The notes under the pieces are model-generated. The model ran no database searches. It saw only the letters and a program-made list of their open reading frames with translations, and was not told where the DNA came from. A stretch of DNA of 14,187 nucleotides from Caryophanales bacterium (GTDB lineage: Bacteria > Bacillota_I > Bacilli_A > RFN20 > JAISJY01). This document shows positions 5,893 through 12,458 of the stretch, piece after piece. The stretch's first letter is position 1, and every line of letters begins with the position of its first letter. Position numbers and translations under genes: made by a program. Where the stretch lies: positions 1-14,187 of the forward strand of contig JAISJY010000182.1 of NCBI GenBank assembly GCA_031261365.1, in the 5' to 3' direction.

Positions 5893-8355
5893 ATGAAAAC
5901 AATAAAAAAATATCTTTCTTTAATTGGTTCATTCATTAGTTTAGTTTTATTGATATTAGTTTTGTTTACTGAGAACTTAAAGATTATTAATCTCCGCTCC
6001 TTTAATGGTTTTGAGTTATTGTTTGGTAAGAATATTGAATTAAATAGTTTAGTTATTGCTGTTTTTACTTTTAGTTTTCCAATTTTACTTTTTGTTTTAT
6101 TCTTATTAGTTTCCTTTGTATTTTATTTATTAGCTTTCTTCAAAAAGAATAAACATTTTCAATTTTATGCTTCTGTTTTCTTACTATTAGGCTTTTTTAA
6201 TACCTTTATTTCTTATTCATTTGTTTTAGGTAATAATTATGATGAGTTAATAACCTTAGGCTATTCTTCTTATCAAGGTGGTTTTGCTCCTGTCTTAGTA
6301 GGTATTTTAAGTTTATTATTTGGGGCATATTCAACTGTTTTATCTTATGAAAAAGAAATAGTTTGGGCTTTTCTAAACTTCTTTAAAAAGATAGGCATTA
6401 AAATCGCGAGGTTTTTTGTTGGTATTGCTTTAGGATTTGTTAATTTCTTTGTTAAAAAATATGAACAATTTTTAGAGGATGACAAAGATGGGCGAGTATC
6501 TTATTTAGTTATGGGTTGGTCATCTTTTAAAAATAAACAATATGTCAATGCTGTTTTATATTTCTTATCAGAGATTATTTTTATTGTTTTTATGATAGTT
6601 TATGGTTTCTTTGCTTTAGGTATGTTCTTTACTTTAGGAGATAAAGTTTATAATCCGGGTGGGCAATGGGACCCTGAATTAAATGATTTTGCTCCTGCTA
6701 TTCCAGGTGATAATTCTATGACGGCTTTACTATTTGGTATCATTGTTCTTTTATTTATTTTTGCTTTTATTTATATTTATAATAGAAACTTGAATACTGC
6801 TAATCATAATAATAGATTAAAGTATTTTGTTGAATATTCCCACGCTTATAAAGAAAGAGAAGTCTTATTAAAGAAAGATAGTCAATTCTTTTTAGCTTTG
6901 GACTTTGATTTAAATGATAAAGATGCTAAAAAGTTATATCTTCAAAAGAGGAAAGAGTTTATTCTTGCTAATAATTTTGATAAATTAACGAATATTTTAA
7001 TTTCACGCGTTAAGTTTAATATTTTAATAGATTATGATAATTATGCTCGGAAATTACTTTTACATGAGATTAAGTTTCATGAGGTTTTTGATAAGTATAA
7101 TTTATTTTATAATCGGAAAATTGTTTTCTCTAATGCTATTAAATTAGTAGAAAAGCATGAGGAGATTTTGTTATTAATCAAAGGAGAACATCAATATTGT
7201 TTAACTAATGATATCGGTCCTGATAAATTAAAAGATAAAAGAGAGCAAGTGGCTATTGTTTCGGCTTATTATCATATTCATGATACAACAGCTAATCAAG
7301 TCATACTTAATGCTCAAAAAGGTTATAGTAAAGCTGAAATTGAAGGACAATATAATGAGTATTTAGCTAAACATTTAGGAGAGTTTGACGGTCGTCCTAA
7401 AAACTTTAAGGAAAGTATGGCGACTTTATTAAATGAAAACTTTTCAACGACTATTTTATTCTTACCTGTTGCTATGGCAGTTATTTTTGTTATTTTACCT
7501 TTGTTGTTTACTATTTTAGTAGCTTTTACTAATTATGGTCCAGGGCATATTCCAACTAATGAATTATTTGATTGGGTAGGTTTGAATAATTTCTTTAGTT
7601 TTTTCAAAAGTAATGGAGCTTCTAGTCAAGCTAAAACTATTGGAACTTTATTAGTTTGGACAATTATTTGGGCTTTCTTTGCTACTTTCTTAAATTATAT
7701 TTTAGGGATGCTTTTAGCAATTATCATTAATCGGAAAACAATTAAATGGAAGAAGTTTTGGAGAACAATGTTTGTTATAAGTATTGCTGTTCCTCAATTT
7801 GTGACTTTATTAATAATGAATAGAATTCTTTCTGATAATGGACCTATTAATCAAACTTTAATTAAATATGGTTATAATATGATACCTTTTTTAAGTGACC
7901 CTTTCTTAGCTAAAGTGGTTGTTATTTTAGTAAACTGCTGGGTCGGTGTTCCATATACAATGTTAATTACTTCAGGTATTTTAATGAATATACCAGCTGA
8001 TTTATATGAGGCAGCAAGTATTGATGGAGCTGGACCAACAAAACAATTCTTAAAAATTACCTTACCTTATATGTTATTTGTAACAGGTCCTTATTTGATA
8101 ACTCAATTTATCGGTAATATTAATAATTTTAATGTTATTTATTTCCTAACAGGGGGCGGACCGAGCAATGCGGCTTTAGACCATGCTGGAGATACCGATT
8201 TATTGATTACTTGGTTATATAAATTAACGGTTAATGAACAACAATATTCTATGGCTTCAACTTTAGGTATCTTTATTTTTGCGGCTTGTTCAATAATTTC
8301 TTTAGTTCTTTATGCAAGGAGCGGTTCAGCGAATTCAGAGGAGGCATTTTCATAA
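5893..8355 (+). CDS. malF: MalF-like ABC permease with a roughly 500-residue N-terminal extension
   Basis: An 820-aa membrane protein, far longer than usual MalF-type permeases (about 290-515 aa). The transporter core is residues ~505-815: a first helix after FKESMATLLNENF, the P2-loop region, and the EAA coupling motif EAASIDGAGPTKQFLKITLP (E706 onward) that docks the ATPase. The N-terminal ~300 residues contain about seven further hydrophobic segments. One of these (NKQYVNAVLYFLSEI, around residue 217) resembles the short 'NKQ...G..fl..E' segment seen before other Firmicutes MalF cores. Residues ~300-505 form a hydrophilic, charged cytoplasmic-looking domain that I do not recognise. The ATG at 5893 lies 1 nt after the binding-protein stop and lacks a clear Shine-Dalgarno, so translation is probably coupled. 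It pairs with the MalG-like permease downstream. Confidence 0.88.
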   Translation: MKTIKKYLSLIGSFISLVLLILVLFTENLKIINLRSFNGFELLFGKNIELNSLVIAVFTFSFPILLFVLFLLVSFVFYLLAFFKKNKHFQFYASVFLLLGFFNTFISYSFVLGNNYDELITLGYSSYQGGFAPVLVGILSLLFGAYSTVLSYEKEIVWAFLNFFKKIGIKIARFFVGIALGFVNFFVKKYEQFLEDDKDGRVSYLVMGWSSFKNKQYVNAVLYFLSEIIFIVFMIVYGFFALGMFFTLGDKVYNPGGQWDPELNDFAPAIPGDNSMTALLFGIIVLLFIFAFIYIYNRNLNTANHNNRLKYFVEYSHAYKEREVLLKKDSQFFLALDFDLNDKDAKKLYLQKRKEFILANNFDKLTNILISRVKFNILIDYDNYARKLLLHEIKFHEVFDKYNLFYNRKIVFSNAIKLVEKHEEILLLIKGEHQYCLTNDIGPDKLKDKREQVAIVSAYYHIHDTTANQVILNAQKGYSKAEIEGQYNEYLAKHLGEFDGRPKNFKESMATLLNENFSTTILFLPVAMAVIFVILPLLFTILVAFTNYGPGHIPTNELFDWVGLNNFFSFFKSNGASSQAKTIGTLLVWTIIWAFFATFLNYILGMLLAIIINRKTIKWKKFWRTMFVISIAVPQFVTLLIMNRILSDNGPINQTLIKYGYNMIPFLSDPFLAKVVVILVNCWVGVPYTMLITSGILMNIPADLYEAASIDGAGPTKQFLKITLPYMLFVTGPYLITQFIGNINNFNVIYFLTGGGPSNAALDHAGDTDLLITWLYKLTVNEQQYSMASTLGIFIFAACSIISLVLYARSGSANSEEAFS
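8337..8344 (+). promoter_or_regulatory. RBS that sets the start of the MalG-like gene
   Basis: AGAGGAGG, inside the MalF-like gene, lies 10 nt before the ATG at 8355. It favours this start over the in-frame ATG at 8286 and the internal ATG at 8379. Confidence 0.72.
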
Positions 8356-9293
8356 TGGAAAGAGTGGGCGAAAAAATGTCAATGCGGACAAGACGCATAA
8401 TTGTAGATGTTATTCTGTATGTTATTTTAAGTGTTTTAGCAATTATTTGGATTTTACCGATAGTTTGGTTAGTTTTACAAAGTTTTTCAGCCGAATATGG
8501 AGGAGAGGGTAGTTCTCTAATTCCAACAAATTGGGGTATTTATTCTTATGTTGAATTATTATCAAATAGAGTTTTTAAAGGGTATTTTCCAGGTCAAAAT
8601 GGGGAGTTAATTCCTTTGTGGGATGTTTCACAATATAATTATGTCCAATGGTTTTTAAATACCTTATTAGTGGCAGTTATTACAACGATTATTTCTACTT
8701 TATTAGTTTTATTTACTAGTTATGCTTTTAGTAGGTTAAGATTTAAGTCCAGAAAAACGATGATGAAAACGATTATGGTTTTAGGAATGTTTCCGGGTTT
8801 CTTATCAATGATTATTTTGTATCAAATATTAGATTTAGTGGGTTTAACTTATTCTTTATTTGGTTTAATATTGTGTTATGTAGGTGGGGCTGGTATGGGT
8901 TATTATGTTTGTAAAGGTTTCTTTGATACTGTTTCCAAGAGTATTGATGAGGCAGCTATGTTAGATGGGGCTAATAAATTACAAATCTTTTATAAAATAA
9001 CCTTACCTTTAGCAAAGCCTATTATCGTCTACACGGTTATTACTTCTTTTATGGGTCCTTGGTGTGATTATATTTTGTCTTCTTATTTATTAGGAGGAAG
9101 TATTTTAACAGAACAGAGCGGTTGGACTATTGCTATCGGTTTATATGATATGTTAATGGGACAGTCTACTAATGTTATGTATTATACTCAATTTTGTGCT
9201 GGAGCGGTTTTAATTGCAATTCCGATTTCTATCTTATTTATTTTTGTGCAAAAGTATTATGTATCTGGAATTACAGGAGGGAGTGTAAAATAA
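8355..9293 (+). CDS. malG: MalG-like ABC permease
   Basis: A 312-aa permease, the second channel subunit of the maltodextrin importer. A short basic N-terminus (MRTRRI) leads into a first helix (ILYVILSVLAIIWILPIVW). An external loop follows, then a binding-protein-dependent transport core. The EAA coupling motif is present as DEAAMLDGANKLQIFYKITL, encoded near 8947-9006, with the conserved D.A..DGA...F..i.LP pattern. The start overlaps the stop of the MalF-like gene by one base (TAATG), a typical translational-coupling junction, with AGAGGAGG upstream. Its own stop overlaps the pullulanase start in the same way. About six helices are expected, as in other MalG proteins. The ATPase it needs is not encoded in the visible part of the operon. 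Confidence 0.93.
   Translation: MERVGEKMSMRTRRIIVDVILYVILSVLAIIWILPIVWLVLQSFSAEYGGEGSSLIPTNWGIYSYVELLSNRVFKGYFPGQNGELIPLWDVSQYNYVQWFLNTLLVAVITTIISTLLVLFTSYAFSRLRFKSRKTMMKTIMVLGMFPGFLSMIILYQILDLVGLTYSLFGLILCYVGGAGMGYYVCKGFFDTVSKSIDEAAMLDGANKLQIFYKITLPLAKPIIVYTVITSFMGPWCDYILSSYLLGGSILTEQSGWTIAIGLYDMLMGQSTNVMYYTQFCAGAVLIAIPISILFIFVQKYYVSGITGGSVK
9275..9281 (+). promoter_or_regulatory. RBS that sets the start of the pullulanase
   Basis: AGGAGGG lies 11 nt before the ATG at 9293. That ATG overlaps the MalG stop by one base and begins a clean lipoprotein signal peptide; the upstream in-frame ATG at 9194 would not. Confidence 0.7.
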
Positions 9294-12277
9294 TGAAAAA
9301 AATATTATTATTTCTCTTTAGTGCTTTTTTATTAACAAGTTGTATTAGAGGCAATATGCCAATGCCTAGTGGTTATGTTCCTCCTATTGAGTCTAGTAGT
9401 TCTTCAAGTGATGATAATACTAGTGAAAGTAGCAGTGAAGATGTGGATGAGAATGTTCATATTCCTGATAAATTAACTATTCATTATCACCAAGACGATG
9501 GGCAATATGGTAATAAGAGATTTTATGTTTGGGCAGGAGGAGTTGATGGTAAGGAATTACCAACTTATGAGGCAGATGAGTTTGGTATTTATTATACTTT
9601 CTACCCTAAAACAGATTACCCAACTCATTATACTTTTAATTATATTATTAAGAATGCTAACACTTGGTCAGGGCAAAGTACCGATACTGTTATCTCTTAT
9701 AGTGATTTTCCTCCTATTTTAACAGGGGAAGATTATTATGAATTAGAAGTCTTTTCTATTTATGGTTCAGGTGGGGAAATTGAGGTTTACCCAACTTTAG
9801 CAGAGGCTAGTGGTGATAGATTTATTGACGCCTCCTTATTAGCAAATTGGAAGACTATATCAATTAAGAGTAACCAAGAAGGGAAAGTTAATAATTGGGC
9901 TTTATATGCTTTGGATTCTTCTTTTTATGCTTTAGATTCTGTTCATCAAACAACCAAGAAAGAAGAGTATAAAATCCAAGAAAGTTCTAATAACTTTGTT
10001 GCTAGTAATTCTTTTGATATAACTTTAGGACAGGATGCTGACCCGAATGTTGTTTATCAAATAACAGGTACTTTTGTTTCTGATCCTACTAAATTAAAAT
10101 TAAGAAATGTGAGTATGATTAATCTTTATGAAACGGATAAGTTTGTTAGTGATTATACTTATAATGGAGATGATTTAGGAGCAAGTTATACGACAGAGGC
10201 TACGACTTTTAAATTATGGGCTCCGACAAGTGCTAAAGTAGATTTATATATTTATTATGTAGGAACTCCGGCTGTTTTAACTGAGAACCCTAGCGAGAAT
10301 AAAGCTAATGATATGCATGCTACTTACCCAATGAATAAAACGAGTAAAGGTGTTTGGTCTTTAACTTTAACAGGTAATCAAGCAGGGTATTTTTATAATT
10401 ATATGGTTACTAATTCAGAAGGAGCGAATGAAGTTGTTGACCCTTATGCTCATGCGGCTGGTTTAAATGGTGTTAGAGGAGCAATTGTTGATTTCTCTCA
10501 AACTAATCCTGCTAATTGGAGTGATTTGCCTTTGAAATGGGATGGAACAATTAGAGATATTTCAGCTCCAAGTGATTTAGTCGTGAGTGAGGTTCATATT
10601 AGAGATTTAACAATGGACAGTACTTGGAATGGAACTTTGGAGAATGCTGGTAATTATAGAGGTTTTTATGAAAGTGGAACAACTTATACTAAAAGTGGAA
10701 CAACTGTCAAAACAGGCTTTGACCATTTAGAAGAGTTAGGAGTTAATGCTGTTCAAGTTTTACCTTTTTTTGATGCTGATAATGAAGAAAGATTAGGAAA
10801 TGATTCAACAGGAAATCCTTATAGAAAGTTTAATTGGGGTTATAATCCTTTAAATTATTCTGTTTTAGATGGGGCTTTTTCTAATGACCCAGCTAGTCCA
10901 ACGGCTAGAATTAATGAGTTTAAGGAATTAGTATCTGCTTATGCGAATAATGCTAACAAGACTAGAATTATTATGGATGTTGTTTATAATCATGTTTCTA
11001 GTGTTTCAGGGAGTAATTTTACTAAAATAGTTCCTAAATATTATTTTAGAACGAATGCAGAGGGCTTTTATACTAATGGTTCTGGAGTGGGAAATGAAAC
11101 TAAAAGTGAAGCTCCAATGTTTCGGAAGTTTATTGTTGATTCTTTAAAATGGTGGGCAACTGAATATAAAATAAAAGGTTTTAGATTTGATTTAATGGGT
11201 TTAATTGATGTTGAAACTATGCGACAAGTGAAAGAGGCTTTATATTTAATAGACCCTGATATTGTTATTTATGGAGAAGGTTGGACAGGAGATGGTTCAC
11301 ATTATAATGATGCTAATAGAGCCATAACTAGTAGTATTTATGCTAGTTTGTATCATTCAGAGGCATCTCATGGTTCAGTTGGAGCTTTTAATGATGCAGG
11401 CAGAAATGCTATTAGAGGTGGTAATAATCAAGGCTGGGGTGGTTCAGCTTATCCAGGTTATGGTTTTATTTCTCAAGGTAGTGGAGACCTTAGTACTGAA
11501 ACAAAATTAGAAGTGGCAGATATGTTAAGAGGCATTACCACAGGTAAAGGTGGTAATCCTTATCAAACTATTAATTATGCTTCTTGTCATGATAACTATA
11601 CTTTGTATGACCAACTTTATTCAACTTTAAGTAATGATGGAGGTAATACAGCTCCTTCTAATAGTTTAGTTGCTCAAGCTAGTGTAGCAGTTAATGGAGC
11701 AATTATTTTATCACAAGGTATTAGTTTTCTAAATGGTGGAGAAGAGATATTTAGAAGTAAAAAATTATCATATGAAGATATTCATAAAATGGTGAATGAG
11801 GATGGGGAAGAGTTTGATGGTACTAATGGAACGCCTTATACTAATGGGGAAGAAGCTAGTGTTGTTAATATGTATGGGGATTGGATTAGTCATAATTCTT
11901 ATAATATGTCAGATGCGACTAATAGTTATAAATATGATAGAAAAATTGATTTATTAGATTATTTTAATGAGTATAAAGAAATTATTTCTTTAAGAAAACA
12001 AATTAGTAGATATTCTTTTGCAGATATGAATAATACTTTTGCTTTTGGAACTAATAGTGATGAAAGTTACAGAACAACAGTTGGTTATATTTCTCATGGT
12101 CCGAGTAAGTATGCGGTTTTATTAAGTGGTCGGGGAACTGATAGTAATCTTTGGATTCCAGAGGCAGGTAGTTATACTTTGATTTATTCTTCCCTTAATT
12201 CTTCTTCTCATAATTTTGATTATGGGCAACAAATTGTTTTAAATAATTTTGAATTAGTAGTTTATAGGATTAATTAA
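9293..12277 (+). CDS. pulA: Surface-anchored type I pullulanase (GH13_14-like) lipoprotein
   Basis: A 994-aa debranching enzyme that should hydrolyse alpha-1,6 links in pullulan, amylopectin or glycogen fragments outside the cell. Signal peptide with lipobox LTSC (C17), then a Ser/Asp/Glu-rich linker (residues ~30-52). Next is a CBM41-like module (~55-160: KLTIHYHQDDGQYG, FYVWAGG, DEFGIYYTF), a less clear domain (~165-285) and a CBM48-type module starting near LGASYTTEATTFKLWAPTS. The GH13 barrel carries the pullulanase signature FNWGYNP (513-519; the common form is YNWGYDP), DVVYNH (562-567), nucleophile D633 in GFRFDL, acid/base E662 in GEGW and D767 in CHDN. A C-terminal beta domain follows. 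All catalytic residues are intact. The start overlaps the MalG stop by one base. Expression is coupled to the importer that would take up its products. Confidence 0.95.
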   Translation: MKKILLFLFSAFLLTSCIRGNMPMPSGYVPPIESSSSSSDDNTSESSSEDVDENVHIPDKLTIHYHQDDGQYGNKRFYVWAGGVDGKELPTYEADEFGIYYTFYPKTDYPTHYTFNYIIKNANTWSGQSTDTVISYSDFPPILTGEDYYELEVFSIYGSGGEIEVYPTLAEASGDRFIDASLLANWKTISIKSNQEGKVNNWALYALDSSFYALDSVHQTTKKEEYKIQESSNNFVASNSFDITLGQDADPNVVYQITGTFVSDPTKLKLRNVSMINLYETDKFVSDYTYNGDDLGASYTTEATTFKLWAPTSAKVDLYIYYVGTPAVLTENPSENKANDMHATYPMNKTSKGVWSLTLTGNQAGYFYNYMVTNSEGANEVVDPYAHAAGLNGVRGAIVDFSQTNPANWSDLPLKWDGTIRDISAPSDLVVSEVHIRDLTMDSTWNGTLENAGNYRGFYESGTTYTKSGTTVKTGFDHLEELGVNAVQVLPFFDADNEERLGNDSTGNPYRKFNWGYNPLNYSVLDGAFSNDPASPTARINEFKELVSAYANNANKTRIIMDVVYNHVSSVSGSNFTKIVPKYYFRTNAEGFYTNGSGVGNETKSEAPMFRKFIVDSLKWWATEYKIKGFRFDLMGLIDVETMRQVKEALYLIDPDIVIYGEGWTGDGSHYNDANRAITSSIYASLYHSEASHGSVGAFNDAGRNAIRGGNNQGWGGSAYPGYGFISQGSGDLSTETKLEVADMLRGITTGKGGNPYQTINYASCHDNYTLYDQLYSTLSNDGGNTAPSNSLVAQASVAVNGAIILSQGISFLNGGEEIFRSKKLSYEDIHKMVNEDGEEFDGTNGTPYTNGEEASVVNMYGDWISHNSYNMSDATNSYKYDRKIDLLDYFNEYKEIISLRKQISRYSFADMNNTFAFGTNSDESYRTTVGYISHGPSKYAVLLSGRGTDSNLWIPEAGSYTLIYSSLNSSSHNFDYGQQIVLNNFELVVYRIN
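9905..9940 (+). repeat. Short in-frame tandem-like duplication in the pullulanase gene
   Basis: Two 15-nt copies (9905-9919 and 9926-9940) differing at one base, each encoding YALDS, separated by 6 nt. They lie between the CBM41-like and CBM48-like modules. Probably a minor local duplication without function of its own. Confidence 0.5.
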
Positions 12278-12450
12278 TGAAAAAAGAAAATGAAGTTGTA
12301 GATGCTTATTCAATTAAAGGAAAGAGACTTTCTAAAGAGGAGTTAAACTTTTCTAAAAAAGAAAGATTTTTATTTATGTTTTTAGGAGCTGTTGGTTTAC
12401 TTTTAGGATTTGCTGTGATACTTTTGATAGAGTATTTTAAGCATAGATAG
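12277..12450 (+). CDS. 57-aa single-pass membrane protein inside the starch operon
   Basis: A small ORF starting ATG at 12277, overlapping the last base of the pullulanase stop (TAATG), with a weak AGGA 7 nt upstream, and ending TAG at 12448-12450. The charged N-terminal half begins MKKENEVVDAYSIKGKR and continues to residue 30. A single hydrophobic helix (about residues 31-51, with a GAVGLLLG stretch) follows, then a short basic tail EYFKHR. It has no lipobox and no cleavable signal peptide. The amylase gene follows after 8 nt, and its RBS touches this gene's stop. The one-base overlap on one side and tight spacing on the other, matching the style of its neighbours, argue that it is a real gene. 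I do not recognise a family. Possible roles such as transporter accessory subunit or anchor for the glucan-degrading complex are guesses. Confidence 0.72.
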   Translation: MKKENEVVDAYSIKGKRLSKEELNFSKKERFLFMFLGAVGLLLGFAVILLIEYFKHR

Positions 12451-12458
12451 GGGGTTAT

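Noticed and set aside
8312..8512. 66-codon + strand frame across the MalF/MalG junction
   Set aside because: It overlaps both permease genes in another frame, and its product has no family features; the permease frames are clear.
9498..9722. 74-codon + strand frame within the pullulanase gene
   Set aside because: It lies wholly inside the CBM41-coding part of a convincing gene; hydrophobic residues arise from T-rich codons read out of frame.
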